DNA of 64,000 bases from positions 93,943 through 157,942 of the forward strand of contig NZ_NFKR01000002.1 in assembly GCF_002160495.1 (NCBI RefSeq), written 5' to 3'. The notes under the pieces were generated by a model. That model was not told the DNA's origin and did not search any database. It worked only from the letters and a program-made list of their open reading frames with translations. This DNA comes from Erysipelatoclostridium sp. An173 (GTDB lineage Bacteria > Bacillota_I > Bacilli_A > Erysipelotrichales > Coprobacillaceae). The first letter of the stretch is position 1, and every line of letters starts with the position of its first letter. Made by a program: the position numbers and the translations under genes. Positions 45,077-54,631 of this stretch are shown here, in pieces.

Positions 45077-45101
45077 AGTATTAGCCTAGCTAATACTTTT
45101 T
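45077..45101 (+). terminator. Hairpin between sepF and ylmH
   Basis: 8-bp stem agtattag / ctaatact (45077-45084, 45090-45097), 5-base loop, T5 tail ending 4 bases before the ylmH start codon. Confidence 0.7.
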
Positions 45102-45105
45102 CGTT

Positions 45106-45864
45106 GTGTTAGAACATTTTAAAGGTGAAGAAGTCTTTGTTAAAAAAGTTTTGGAATATAGAGATCAAGCTTTATATAAACAAAGACTTATCTTAACTAA
45201 ATTTTTAAACCCATATCATCAATCAATTGTTTATTCAATAATTGGCAATAATGAAGATTTAATTGTCAAAGAAGCTGGCGGTATGGATAATAGTGAAATG
45301 AAAAGAATGATTATTGCCCCAGTCTTTTATGAAATTGAAGATCAAGATTTTGAAATTGCTTTAGTAAAGATAAAATATGCCCAATCATTTGGTAAATTAA
45401 CTCATCGTGATATTTTAGGGGCATTGATGTCATTAGGGGTTAAAAGAGAGTTATTTGGTGACATTTATGAATATCAAGATGATTTTTATGTAGCGATGGA
45501 TCAAAAAATATATGAATATGTTAAAGATAATTTGACCAAAATAAAACGTAGTAAAGTTAAAACTAGTTTAAGTGATGAAAAAATTATCATCGAACATCAA
45601 TATGTAATGAAAACATTTATTGTTTCTTCATTACGTTTAGATAAAGTAGTTGCTACAATATATGGTCTACCTAGAAGTAAGGCAGTTAGCTATATTCGCT
45701 CAGGTTTTGTAAAAGTTAATCATAAAGAAGTTGAAGAAATAAATTATTTGTGTAATAATAGTGATATAATATCGTTAAGACGGCATGGAAGGGTTAAATT
45801 TGTCGATACTAAGCGACTTACAAAACAGAATAATCATGTTGTTGAGGGGTATTTTTATAAGTAG
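45106..45864 (+). CDS. ylmH: S4-domain RNA-binding protein YlmH
   Basis: 252 residues: a YlmH N-terminal region (YlmH_RBD, about 70-160) and a C-terminal S4 domain (RLDKVVATIYGLPRSKAVSYIRSGFVKVN, about 178-206). Reported to bind ribosomes and help rescue stalled nascent chains. The only full-length start is the GTG at 45106, four bases after a terminator-like T-run and without a Shine-Dalgarno; the next in-frame ATG (45282) would remove the conserved N-terminus. Translation may depend on coupling to sepF. Confidence 0.9.
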   Translation: MLEHFKGEEVFVKKVLEYRDQALYKQRLILTKFLNPYHQSIVYSIIGNNEDLIVKEAGGMDNSEMKRMIIAPVFYEIEDQDFEIALVKIKYAQSFGKLTHRDILGALMSLGVKRELFGDIYEYQDDFYVAMDQKIYEYVKDNLTKIKRSKVKTSLSDEKIIIEHQYVMKTFIVSSLRLDKVVATIYGLPRSKAVSYIRSGFVKVNHKEVEEINYLCNNSDIISLRRHGRVKFVDTKRLTKQNNHVVEGYFYK

Positions 45865-45876
45865 GGAGTTGATACG

Positions 45877-46332
45877 ATGAGTGATTTTAAAAAGCAGTTA
45901 ATGGGTTATAATGTTCATGAAGTTGACTATAAGATTGATGATTATCTTAAACAAATAGAAAACTTAAAAAGACAAGTTGCTAGTTTAACTGAAGAATTAG
46001 ATCGTGTTAAAGAACAAAACTCATTGTTACAACATCGTGTCAATATAACTGAAAAGACTAATGAGGAAATTGCTCGTTTAGCTTTAAAAGAAGCTAGTGA
46101 ATTAATTGATAAGGCTAAACGAAATGCAAATATGATTTTAAAGGAATCATTAGATTATGTTCGAAATCTATCAAGTGAAATGAGCGATTTCAAAGATCAG
46201 GCAATTAGATTTAGAGCTTCAGTGCAAAAAATGTCTCAGGATATTTTGGATTCAATAGATAATTCTGAAGTTTTTAATTTAATTAACGAAGATGAAGAAA
46301 ATGATAAATACGATGAAAGAGACAGTTTATAG
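45877..46332 (+). CDS. divIVA: DivIVA-domain cell-pole protein
   Basis: 151 residues. N-terminal DivIVA motif (FKKQLMGYNVHEVDYKIDDYL), then a long coiled coil (about 28-125). Marks curved membrane at poles and septum. Shorter than many homologues. Start at the ATG 45877 with AGGGAG upstream. The ileS T-box begins right after its stop. Confidence 0.9.
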   Translation: MSDFKKQLMGYNVHEVDYKIDDYLKQIENLKRQVASLTEELDRVKEQNSLLQHRVNITEKTNEEIARLALKEASELIDKAKRNANMILKESLDYVRNLSSEMSDFKDQAIRFRASVQKMSQDILDSIDNSEVFNLINEDEENDKYDERDSL

Positions 46333-46339
46333 TAAGATG

Positions 46340-46528
46340 TTTCTAGAGAGCTGATGGCTGGTGGAAATCAGTAACTATTATTATAATGAATCACTCTGGA
46401 GTAGCGCCTTGAAATTAGTAGGGGTCGCCGTTGATTGCGTTAAAATCTCAAGTGCGTGTTTAAGTTTGATAACACGAATTAAGGTGGTACCGCGGTTTAT
46501 TCGTCCTTTTGTATAAAAGGACTTTTTT
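46340..46528 (+). promoter_or_regulatory. T-box riboswitch, isoleucine-specific (ileS leader)
   Basis: AGAGAGCTGATGGCTGGTGG opens stem I (from about 46345); the T-box AAGGTGGTACCGCGG is at 46481-46495; a terminator stem (46503-46510 with 46515-46522) ends in a T-run. The likely specifier is ATC at 46390-46392, for tRNA-Ile. Uncharged tRNA-Ile should allow read-through into ileS. Confidence 0.93.
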
Positions 46529-46557
46529 TATTAGTTTAATTTGGAGGAAAGAAAGAG

Positions 46558-49287
46558 ATGAATTACAAAGACACTTTATTGATGCCAAAAACTGATTTTG
46601 AAATGCGAGGGAATCTTCCTAAAAAAGAACCTAAGTATGTAGAACGTTGGCAAGAAGCAAACATGTATGAAAAAGTACTTGAACAAAACAAAGGAAATGA
46701 AGAATTTGTTTTCCATGATGGTCCACCATATGCCAATGGTAATATGCATATGGGACATATGTTGAACAAAGTTATTAAAGACGTAATTGTTCGTTATAAA
46801 AATATGAATGGAATTTATACACCATATATTCCAGGCTGGGATACTCATGGTTTACCAATTGAAAATGCTATTCAAAAATTAGGGGTAAATCGTAAAGAAA
46901 TGTCAACTGCTGATTTTAGAGAAAAATGTAAAGAATATGCTTATCAGCAAGTTGATAAACAAAAAGAGCAATTAATTAGAATGGGGACATTTGCAGATTA
47001 TAAACATCCATATTTAACATTAATGCCTGAATTTGAAGCAAATCAAATCGATGTTTTTGCTAAAATGGCTATGGATGGATTAATCTTTAAAGGTTTAAAA
47101 CCAGTATACTGGTCACCATCTAGTGAATCAGCATTAGCTGAAGCTGAAATCGAATACCATGATATTAAAAGTCCAACTATTTATGTAAAATTCCAAGTTA
47201 AAGATGGTAAAGGAATTTTAGATAATGATACTTATTTTGTAATCTGGACAACTACACCATGGACAATTCCTGCCAACTTAGCAATCTGTTTAAATGAAAA
47301 TTTCAATTATGCAGTTGTTGATACACCTAAAGGTAAATTAATTGTTTTAGATGAATTAGTTGATTCATTAATGGAAAAATTTGAAATTACTGAATATAAA
47401 GTAATCAAACACTATAAAGGTAGTGAATTAGAAATGATTACTTGTCAACATCCTTTATATGATCGTGAATCATTAATTATTTTAGGTGACCACGTTACAA
47501 CTGATGCCGGTACTGGATGCGTTCATACAGCGCCAGGTTTTGGGGCTGACGACTTTTATGTAGGTCAAAAATATGGTCTACCAGCTTATTGTAATGTTGA
47601 TGAACATGGCTGCATGATGGAAGAATGCGGTGAATGGTTAGCAGGACAATATGTTGATGATGCTAATAAAACAGTAACTTTAAAATTAGATGAACTAGGT
47701 GTTTTATTAAAACTTGAATTTATTAAACATAGTTATCCTCATGACTGGAGAACTAAAAAACCAATTATCTTTAGAGCAACTGATCAATGGTTCTGTTCAT
47801 TAGATAAAATTAGAGATAAATTATTAAATGAAATTGATAAAGTTAACTGGTTGAATGAATGGGGTCATATTCGTATTTATAATATGATCAAAGAACGTGG
47901 TGACTGGTGTATTTCTCGTCAAAGATCTTGGGGTGTACCAATTCCAATTATCTATTGTGAAGATGGTACGCCAATCATGGAAGAAAAAGTGTTTAAACAT
48001 ATTTCTGATTTATTTAGAAAATATGGTTCAAATGTCTGGTTTGAACGTGATGAAAAAGATTTATTACCTGCAGGATATACAAATGAACATTCACCAAATG
48101 GTATTTTTAAAAAAGAAAAAGATATCATGGATGTTTGGTTTGATTCAGGATCAAGTCATACTGGATGTATGATTGAACGTGGTTATCGTTATCCAGTTGA
48201 TTTATACTTTGAAGGAAGCGACCAATATCGTGGCTGGTTTAACTCTTCATTAATTGTTGGTACGGCTGCTCATGGTCAAGCACCATATAAAACAGTTTTA
48301 TCTCATGGATTTGTTTTAGATGGTAAAGGAAACAAGATGTCTAAATCATTAGGTAATACTGTTGATCCAATTAAATTAGTTAATCAATTTGGTGCTGATA
48401 TTGTTAGACTTTGGGCAACTTCTGTTGCTTATCAGCAAGATGTTAGAATTAGTAATGATATTATGAAACAAATTTCTGAAAACTATCGTAAAATTAGAAA
48501 TACAATGCGTTTCGTTCTTGGAAATTTAAATGATTTTAAAGAAAATGATTTAGTAGCTATTAAAGATTTAGCACCAGTAGATCGCTATATGTTAGCAGAG
48601 TTAAATGATTTAATTGATGGTTATAATAATGCTTATGAAAACTTTGATTTTGCAGAAGCAAACCAATTGATCTTAAATTATTTCACTAACTTATTAAGTT
48701 CATTCTATATGGACTTTACTAAAGATATTCTTTATATCGAAAAAGCTGATAGTTTAAGAAGACGTCAAGTTCAAACGGTATTATATTATCACGCTAAAAT
48801 CATGATGAAATTAATTTCACCAGTATTAGTATTTACTGCTGAAGAATTACATGATCATTTCCATTGTGATGAAAATAAAGCAGAATCAGTATTCTTAGAA
48901 CCAGCTTATCAAAAAATTGAATTAGAAGATAGCGAAAGCTTAAAAGAATACTTTAAACGTTTCTTAGATTTACGTAAAGATGTTTTAAAAGCATTAGAAC
49001 AATTACGTAATGATAAAGTAATTAAATCTAATATGGAAGCTAAAGTAACTATTTCTTTAAAAGATGATTATAAAGATATGGAAAAATTAGCTGATGATTT
49101 AAAACAATTATTTATTGTTGCTAAAGTTAATTTAGTAGAAGATACTACTTTAGAAGAATTTGATAGTGCTTATATTAAAGCAGAAAAATTCAATGGACAT
49201 CAATGTCCACGTTGCTGGAATTACTTTGATGAAGATGAAATGGAAGGCGAATTATGCCATCGTTGTCATGATGTAATTAATGGTTAA
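46558..49287 (+). CDS. ileS: Isoleucyl-tRNA synthetase
   Basis: 909 residues. Class Ia synthetase with the HIGH-type motif (DGPPYANGNMHMGHML), the CP1 editing domain (about 190-390, including TTTPWTIPANLA), KMSKS (KGNKMSKSLGNTVDP, about 595), an anticodon-binding helical domain, and a C-terminal zinc finger (HQCPRCWNY...LCHRC). Bacterial type 1 IleRS by architecture. GGAGG upstream of the ATG; controlled by the T-box. Confidence 0.98.
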   Translation: MNYKDTLLMPKTDFEMRGNLPKKEPKYVERWQEANMYEKVLEQNKGNEEFVFHDGPPYANGNMHMGHMLNKVIKDVIVRYKNMNGIYTPYIPGWDTHGLPIENAIQKLGVNRKEMSTADFREKCKEYAYQQVDKQKEQLIRMGTFADYKHPYLTLMPEFEANQIDVFAKMAMDGLIFKGLKPVYWSPSSESALAEAEIEYHDIKSPTIYVKFQVKDGKGILDNDTYFVIWTTTPWTIPANLAICLNENFNYAVVDTPKGKLIVLDELVDSLMEKFEITEYKVIKHYKGSELEMITCQHPLYDRESLIILGDHVTTDAGTGCVHTAPGFGADDFYVGQKYGLPAYCNVDEHGCMMEECGEWLAGQYVDDANKTVTLKLDELGVLLKLEFIKHSYPHDWRTKKPIIFRATDQWFCSLDKIRDKLLNEIDKVNWLNEWGHIRIYNMIKERGDWCISRQRSWGVPIPIIYCEDGTPIMEEKVFKHISDLFRKYGSNVWFERDEKDLLPAGYTNEHSPNGIFKKEKDIMDVWFDSGSSHTGCMIERGYRYPVDLYFEGSDQYRGWFNSSLIVGTAAHGQAPYKTVLSHGFVLDGKGNKMSKSLGNTVDPIKLVNQFGADIVRLWATSVAYQQDVRISNDIMKQISENYRKIRNTMRFVLGNLNDFKENDLVAIKDLAPVDRYMLAELNDLIDGYNNAYENFDFAEANQLILNYFTNLLSSFYMDFTKDILYIEKADSLRRRQVQTVLYYHAKIMMKLISPVLVFTAEELHDHFHCDENKAESVFLEPAYQKIELEDSESLKEYFKRFLDLRKDVLKALEQLRNDKVIKSNMEAKVTISLKDDYKDMEKLADDLKQLFIVAKVNLVEDTTLEEFDSAYIKAEKFNGHQCPRCWNYFDEDEMEGELCHRCHDVING

Positions 49288-49298
49288 TTAGATAAAAT

Positions 49299-49327
49299 AC
49301 CCCAAGCTGTATATTACAACTTGGGGT
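49299..49327 (+). terminator. Hairpin after ileS
   Basis: 8-bp stem accccaag / cttggggt (49299-49306, 49320-49327), 13-base loop; the T-tail is weak. Confidence 0.6.
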
Positions 49328-49490
49328 TTAGTGCGTTTTAAGAATATTTTTTGCAATTTATTGGCTTGATTTAATAAAATAATATTGTTGAAAAGAGTCG
49401 AAAGTGCTAAAATAAACTAGCAAATAACCTTAATAATTAAATCGAGGGAATTATAGATTGGGAAAATAATTTTATATGGGAGGAAAATTA

Positions 49491-50738
49491 ATGGTTAAAA
49501 AATTATTAGTTGCCATTATTATGGTAATAAGTATTTTTACTAGTAATATACCAGTAAAAGCTTTAGAAAATAGTGAACCAATCACAACTTTATCATGCCA
49601 ATATGCTGTGGCAATCGATGCTAAATCAGGGCTGGTATTATACAATAAAAACATGGATGAAAGAATGTATCCGGCTAGTATGACTAAAGTCATGACTGTA
49701 ATTGTGGCATTAGAGATGATGAAAGATACATCAACAACGACAGTTATTACTCAAAGTGATATTGATACAGTTTGGGAAACAGGAGCATCTTCAGCTAATT
49801 TTGAAGTTGGTGAAGTAGTTACATATGAAGATCTTTTATATGGAGCAATATTGCCAAGTGGTGCTGATGCTACTAGAGCATTAGCTAATAATTTATGTGG
49901 TTCTCAAGAAGCTTTTGTTGCTAAAATGAATGAATTAGCTGGTGAGTTAGGATTAAAAGATACTCATTTTGTAAATACTACAGGTATTCATGATGATAAC
50001 CATTATACTACTGCTCATGATATGGCTTTAATTGTTAAACATGCGATTGAAAATGATAAGTTTAGAGAAATATATGGTCAACGTTATCATACTTCATCTA
50101 ATGGATTACATCAGTGGGTTAATAAATCGATTTATAATGCGCGTCGAGCTGGAATAGATATTACTAATATTTTAGGATGTAAAAGTGGTTATACTAATCA
50201 AGCTAAAAACTGTTTATCAAGTCTAGATACTGTTAACGGTAATGAAATTATCACTATTGTAGCACATAGTACTAATGAAGTAAGAACAAGTGCAGCAGTT
50301 TGTGATACTTTAGATATTATGAACTATGTAGGACAGCGTTATTCTTTGCAAAATATCTTAACAAAGGGTAATGAAGTTGACACTTTAAAAGTAGATTTAG
50401 CTAAAGATAATAAATCAGTAGTAATTACTAATCAAAATGATGCAACAGCTTTTTTACCAAATAATTTTAATTTAGAAGAGCTGGATTATCGATATTCATT
50501 TGATAAATTAAAAGCACCATTAAAAAAAGGAACTAAAGTTGGAAATCTAGAAGTATATTATGGTGATTATTTATTATATGAAGAAGATTATTTGACAACT
50601 GAAGCTATTGAAAAAGATACTGTCAAAGAAGTTACTAATAATGTTATTGATTTTATTTTCCCATATGGAATTGCTATTGTTTTAGTTGTTATATATATTT
50701 TAATTTTAAGATTTAAACCAAAACGTAGAAGAGTCTAA
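49491..50738 (+). CDS. dacF: D-alanyl-D-alanine carboxypeptidase (class C-type PBP, DacF/DacA)
   Basis: 415 residues from the ATG at 49491 (GGGAGGAAAA upstream; an earlier in-frame ATG at 49476 overlaps that site). Signal peptide (VAIIMVISIFTSNIPVKA), then peptidase S11 with SMTK (PASMTKVMT), SGA in place of SGN (LPSGADATRA) and KSG (GCKSGYTNQA). A C-terminal beta domain (about 280-375) and a final membrane helix with basic tail anchor it. Trims the terminal D-Ala of peptidoglycan stems. The presence of a C-terminal helix rather than an amphipathic anchor is notable. Confidence 0.93.
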   Translation: MVKKLLVAIIMVISIFTSNIPVKALENSEPITTLSCQYAVAIDAKSGLVLYNKNMDERMYPASMTKVMTVIVALEMMKDTSTTTVITQSDIDTVWETGASSANFEVGEVVTYEDLLYGAILPSGADATRALANNLCGSQEAFVAKMNELAGELGLKDTHFVNTTGIHDDNHYTTAHDMALIVKHAIENDKFREIYGQRYHTSSNGLHQWVNKSIYNARRAGIDITNILGCKSGYTNQAKNCLSSLDTVNGNEIITIVAHSTNEVRTSAAVCDTLDIMNYVGQRYSLQNILTKGNEVDTLKVDLAKDNKSVVITNQNDATAFLPNNFNLEELDYRYSFDKLKAPLKKGTKVGNLEVYYGDYLLYEEDYLTTEAIEKDTVKEVTNNVIDFIFPYGIAIVLVVIYILILRFKPKRRRV

Positions 50739-50752
50739 AGACTCTTTTTTTT
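50729..50752 (+). terminator. Terminator after the DD-carboxypeptidase
   Basis: 7-bp stem aagagtc / gactctt (50729-50735, 50740-50746), loop taaa, T-run; overlaps the stop codon. Confidence 0.8.
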
Positions 50753-50881
50753 AAAATTTAAATGACACACTTTTAAGAACAGCTAGGTATTTTGAATGAA
50801 ATTTAATATAATGTATTTTACAAAATTAATAAATATGGGAGATATTAAAAATTAATAATTTTTAGGGGAGAGGTAGTTGTT

Positions 50882-51577
50882 ATGCAGGTTGTCATTTTAA
50901 ATAATGATAAAAAATTTCTTGATCAAATCAGAAATGAAATATATCAAATAGATCCGTTGATTGAAGTAGTTGTTTATAATGATGCTACAAAGTTTTTAGA
51001 GGACTTTGAGTTATTTTTAGATTATAGTATTTTTATTGTTGATATTCTTTTTTATAATGAAAATGGAATAGAGCTTGCTAAAAAGATCAATAATCAAATA
51101 AATGGTGCGCAAATTATTTTTGTTAGTAATTATGTTAATGTTATTAGCGAAATTTATGAAACTAAACACTGTTATTTTATCTATAAACCAAGTCTAGAAA
51201 AGTACTTATTTAAAGCATTAAAAAGAGCTATTAACAATATTAGAGAAAGTAAAAATAATATCTTGATAAACTGCCGTGGTAAAAAAATAGTTATTTCGTT
51301 ATCAGAAATTATTTATTTTGAAAGAGATCTAAGAAGAACTATTATTCATTTAAATAATACTCAATATTATACTTATGATAAATTTCAATCTTTTTTAGAT
51401 TTAGTACCAGATAATTTTTTTGAATGTCATCGTAGTTTTATTGTTAATTTTAATGAAGTAAGGGAACATCAAAGAAATCGTTTTATTTTAAAAAATAACG
51501 TAGTAATTCCTATTAGTCGTAGTCACGAAAAACAGGCAAAAGATGCTTTTGAAAACTATTTAATGTATAGCCAATAA
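50882..51577 (+). CDS. LytTR response regulator (AgrA/VirR type)
   Basis: 231 residues. Receiver domain (1-120) with phospho-acceptor Asp in IFIVDILF and the conserved Lys in FIYKPS, then a LytTR DNA-binding domain (about 135-230; IIYFERDLRRTIIHL, FFECHRSFIVNFNEV). Such regulators usually act with a HATPase_c membrane kinase and control peptides, adhesion or autolysis. No kinase or signal peptide gene is adjacent. GGGGAGAGG upstream. Confidence 0.88.
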   Translation: MQVVILNNDKKFLDQIRNEIYQIDPLIEVVVYNDATKFLEDFELFLDYSIFIVDILFYNENGIELAKKINNQINGAQIIFVSNYVNVISEIYETKHCYFIYKPSLEKYLFKALKRAINNIRESKNNILINCRGKKIVISLSEIIYFERDLRRTIIHLNNTQYYTYDKFQSFLDLVPDNFFECHRSFIVNFNEVREHQRNRFILKNNVVIPISRSHEKQAKDAFENYLMYSQ

Positions 51578-51604
51578 AAAAATGAGCAAAATGCTCATTT
51601 TTTT
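51576..51604. terminator. Bidirectional terminator between the LytTR and AtpZ-like genes
   Basis: 13-bp stem (51576-51588 with 51592-51604) built on atgagca / tgctcat with A and T flanks; serves both convergent genes. Confidence 0.88.
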
Positions 51605-51795
51605 TGACTGTTTTTATCTACGATTCGATCTAAACCATAACCAATAACTCTGCCAATTAAAGCAGTAATCAAAAATATTAATGCCATCCAGGAACTTACA
51701 GAACCAAAGAAATACTGAAATGCAAAATAGATAATTCCAATAGCTAAACCTAATGATGTTCCTAAGTTCATGAAAATAGTACTTTTTTCTTCCAT
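51595..51795 (-). CDS. Small membrane protein, AtpZ/AtpI-like
   Basis: 66 residues from the ATG at 51795, with GAGGAGTG upstream. Two membrane helices (MNLGTSLGLAIGIIYFAFQY and WMALIFLITALIGRVIGYGL) and a basic C-terminus. The pattern fits the AtpZ/AtpI family (putative F0F1-ATPase assembly or Mg2+ transport), but no atp genes are nearby and sequences this short are hard to assign. Confidence 0.65.
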   Translation of the reverse strand: MEEKSTIFMNLGTSLGLAIGIIYFAFQYFFGSVSSWMALIFLITALIGRVIGYGLDRIVDKNSQKK

Positions 51796-51888
51796 TATTT
51801 CACTCCTCAATAAAGAAATTATACCACAACTTTATAAGCATACAAGAAAAATATGTGCTATAATACGTTTGAAAAATGGAGTGATTAA

Positions 51889-52542
51889 ATGATAAATACA
51901 ATTATATTTGATTTAGATGGTACTTTGGTAGATTCTTTAGTTGATTTAGCTAACACAACTAACCAGATTCTTCAAGAATACAATTATCCAACCTATCCAG
52001 TTGATAAATATCGTCACTTTGTAGGTAATGGTATTATTAAGCTGATTGAACGTGTTTTACCACAAGATGGTCAGGATAAGATATCAGAATTTAAAAAACG
52101 TTTCGATCAATTATATGAACAAAAATGTCTTGAAAATACTAAGCCATATCCAGGAATTAAAGAATTAGTCGATGATTTGGTTAATAAAGGTTATAATTTA
52201 GCAGTAGTAACAAATAAACCACACGATCATGCGGTAAAAATTGTTAAAACTTTATTTCCTGATTGTTTTGATTATGTTTTTGGTAATAATCCATTACAGC
52301 CAAAAAAACCAGATCCTTGTCTAACTAATCTGGCAATTAGTTTACTTGATGTTAAAAAAAATCAAGTAGTATATATTGGTGATAGTGATGTTGATATGCA
52401 AACTGCTTTAAATACTAAAGTAAAATCAATAGGAGTTGCCTGGGGTTTTCGTGGACGTGAGGAATTATTAGCAAGTGGTGCTGATGCTGTTGCTAATCAA
52501 GCTAATGATATTATGGAGATAATTGATGATTGGAATAAGTAG
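51889..52542 (+). CDS. HAD-family hydrolase, phosphoglycolate phosphatase-like
   Basis: 217 residues. HAD motif I FDLDGTLVDS, motif II VVTNKP, motif III KPDP, motif IV YIGDSDVDM, with a small alpha-helical cap (type C1). Resembles phosphoglycolate phosphatase (Gph) and pyrophosphatase PpaX. Substrate not certain. Overlaps the next gene, so likely an operon with the TudS-like, manA and zinc-ribbon genes. Confidence 0.9.
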   Translation: MINTIIFDLDGTLVDSLVDLANTTNQILQEYNYPTYPVDKYRHFVGNGIIKLIERVLPQDGQDKISEFKKRFDQLYEQKCLENTKPYPGIKELVDDLVNKGYNLAVVTNKPHDHAVKIVKTLFPDCFDYVFGNNPLQPKKPDPCLTNLAISLLDVKKNQVVYIGDSDVDMQTALNTKVKSIGVAWGFRGREELLASGADAVANQANDIMEIIDDWNK

Positions 52543-52972
52543 TTGTTTGGCTGGCTGTAAATGTACTTATAAAGGTAGTGATAACTTAATTGATGAAGCC
52601 AAACAATTGGTTGATGATGGTAAAGCTGTTTTGATTTGTCCAGAAGTTTTAGGGAATTTAGGGACCCCTCGATTGCCTTGTGAAATAATAGGTGATCGGG
52701 TAATTGATATTGAAGGTAATGATAAAACAGAAGCCTATCGATTAGGTGCAAAAAAAGCATTAGAAATTTTAAAAGAAAATCATGTTGAAGTAGTCTTGAT
52801 GAAAGCAAAAAGTCCTAGTTGTGGCAAAGGGTTTATTTATGATGGTACTTTTTCACATCGACTTGTAAAAGGTGATGGTATTACTTGCCAATTATTACAA
52901 AACCATGGCATAATAGTATATAGTGAAGATGAAATAGAAGATTTTTTAAAATTTATAGAAAAGAGGTTATAA
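52526..52972 (+). CDS. DUF523 protein, thiouracil desulfurase (TudS)-like
   Basis: 148 residues from the ATG at 52526 (a TTG lies one codon before), inside the 3' end of the phosphatase gene. Conserved cysteines: GISSCLAGCKC, ICPEVLG and SPSCGKG. In the characterised TudS this family holds a [4Fe-4S] cluster and removes sulfur from 2-thiouracil. Family call is strong; activity in this organism is inferred. Confidence 0.85.
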   Translation: MIGISSCLAGCKCTYKGSDNLIDEAKQLVDDGKAVLICPEVLGNLGTPRLPCEIIGDRVIDIEGNDKTEAYRLGAKKALEILKENHVEVVLMKAKSPSCGKGFIYDGTFSHRLVKGDGITCQLLQNHGIIVYSEDEIEDFLKFIEKRL

Positions 52973-52974
52973 AA

Positions 52975-53910
52975 ATGGGGCATATTTTAAAAGTCAAACC
53001 AGTATTTAAAGAAATGATTTGGGGTGGACACAAATTAAAAGATGTTTACGGTTTTGATATTCCAAGTGATCATACTGGTGAATGCTGGGCAATTTCAGCT
53101 CATAAAAACGGTGATTGTACAATTTCTGGTGGTGAATTTGATGGTAAAACATTATCACAACTATGGCAAGAACATCGTGAATTATTTGGAAATATCGAAG
53201 GTGAAGAATTTCCATTATTAATCAAAATTATTGATGCTTGTAATGATTTATCAGTTCAAGTTCATCCTAATGATGAATATGCAAAAGTTCATGAAAATTC
53301 ATTAGGTAAAACAGAATGCTGGTATGTTTTAGGTGTTGATGAAGGAACACAAATGGTTATGGGACATCATGCTAAAACAAAAGAAGAATTAGTTAAAGCA
53401 ATTGAAAATGATGATTATGATAATTTATTAAATAAATTTCCAATTAAAGAGGGAGACTTTTTCTATATTCCTTCAGGAACTATTCATGCAATTTGCAGTG
53501 GTTCATTAATTTATGAAGCTCAACAATCTTCAGATATTACATATCGTGTATATGATTATCATCGTAAAGATGCAAATGGTAATGAAAGAGAATTGCATGT
53601 ACAACAATCAATTGATGTATCAACAGTTCCTTATCAGCCATATTCACTAGCAAATCAAGAAGTTAGTGATTTACAAAACGGAATAGCTACTAAATTAGTA
53701 TCTAGTGAATTCTTTACACTTACTAAATATGAAATGAATGGTGAAAATACAATCAATAACGATAAACCTTTCCAAATGGTTACTGTCATCAAAGGTAATG
53801 GGACAATTGATGGAAATGACGTAAAAATGGGTGATAACTTTGTTGTATGCAGTGACCAGGATGCTGTTGTATACGACGGTAATATGACTGTAATGATCTG
53901 TACTTTATAA
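52975..53910 (+). CDS. manA: Type I mannose-6-phosphate isomerase
   Basis: 311 residues, cupin fold. Zinc-ligand motifs: QVHPNDEYA, KTECWYVL and YIPSGTIHAI; DITYRVYDYHR follows. Interconverts mannose-6-phosphate and fructose-6-phosphate. Short Firmicute-type ManA without the long insertion. AGAGG upstream, two bases from the preceding gene. Confidence 0.94.
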   Translation: MGHILKVKPVFKEMIWGGHKLKDVYGFDIPSDHTGECWAISAHKNGDCTISGGEFDGKTLSQLWQEHRELFGNIEGEEFPLLIKIIDACNDLSVQVHPNDEYAKVHENSLGKTECWYVLGVDEGTQMVMGHHAKTKEELVKAIENDDYDNLLNKFPIKEGDFFYIPSGTIHAICSGSLIYEAQQSSDITYRVYDYHRKDANGNERELHVQQSIDVSTVPYQPYSLANQEVSDLQNGIATKLVSSEFFTLTKYEMNGENTINNDKPFQMVTVIKGNGTIDGNDVKMGDNFVVCSDQDAVVYDGNMTVMICTL

Positions 53911-53911
53911 T

Positions 53912-54202
53912 ATGCAGTGTAGTAATTGTGGTCATGAGTTTAAACCCAACTCATTTGCTTATAAAGCTCGTCAAAGATGTCCAGAATGTGGAACAATAAT
54001 GCAGATTCAATTTCCTCCGGGTATTGGATTTATACCAGTAATTATCGCTTTTATTGTTGCTGTTTACGTAGTAACAGTAATTGGTTATGATTTAATAGTT
54101 GGTTTAAGTATTTTTGTTTTAGTATATTGGCCAATAGAAATTATTATGGACCTTATTTTAATATATTTTGATCAATATCAATTACATGAATTAGATCGTT
54201 AA
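53912..54202 (+). CDS. Zinc-ribbon small membrane protein
   Basis: 96 residues. CSNCGHEF...RCPECG forms an N-terminal zinc ribbon (residues 3-27), followed by two membrane helices (about 38-58 and 63-88). Begins 1 base after manA with no visible Shine-Dalgarno, so it probably depends on translational coupling. Function unknown. Confidence 0.75.
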   Translation: MQCSNCGHEFKPNSFAYKARQRCPECGTIMQIQFPPGIGFIPVIIAFIVAVYVVTVIGYDLIVGLSIFVLVYWPIEIIMDLILIYFDQYQLHELDR

Positions 54203-54216
54203 TTAAAGGAGAAAGT

Positions 54217-54585
54217 ATGAAATTTAAATGTATTCATTGCAATATTAATATTACTGATATTGAACGCAGTGTAGATTTTTATCAAAAAGCTTTAGGTATG
54301 AAAGTTGTTCGTACTAAAGAAGCAAGCGATGGTAGCTTTATTTTAACTTATTTAAATGATGGAGAATCAGATTTTGAAATTGAATTAACATGGTTAAAAG
54401 ATCATCCTCAAGCTTATGAATTAGGTGAAAATGAAAGTCATATTTGTTTTGAAGTAGAGGATTATCAAAAAGCATATCAGCTACACAAGGATATGGGTTG
54501 TATTTGTTTTGAAAATAAAGCAATGGGATTATATTTTATCCATGATCCTGATGATTACTGGATTGAAATATTGCCAAAAAAATAA
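54217..54585 (+). CDS. VOC-family (glyoxalase I-like) protein
   Basis: 122 residues, two beta-alpha-beta-beta-beta units of the vicinal oxygen chelate fold. Putative metal ligands: His5/His8-region (CIHCNINITDIERSVDFY), Glu in FEIELTWL, His in ESHICFEV and Glu in YWIEILPK. Similar to lactoylglutathione lyase, but related small VOC proteins have other roles. AAGGAG upstream. Confidence 0.85.
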   Translation: MKFKCIHCNINITDIERSVDFYQKALGMKVVRTKEASDGSFILTYLNDGESDFEIELTWLKDHPQAYELGENESHICFEVEDYQKAYQLHKDMGCICFENKAMGLYFIHDPDDYWIEILPKK

Positions 54586-54631
54586 GAAATTAATTTTAAT
54601 TGATTAATTATATTTAGACAAATCTAAATAT

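Noticed and set aside
46563..46848. Minus-strand ORFs of 68 and 90 codons over the start of ileS
   Set aside because: Shadows of the ileS frame, without ribosome sites.
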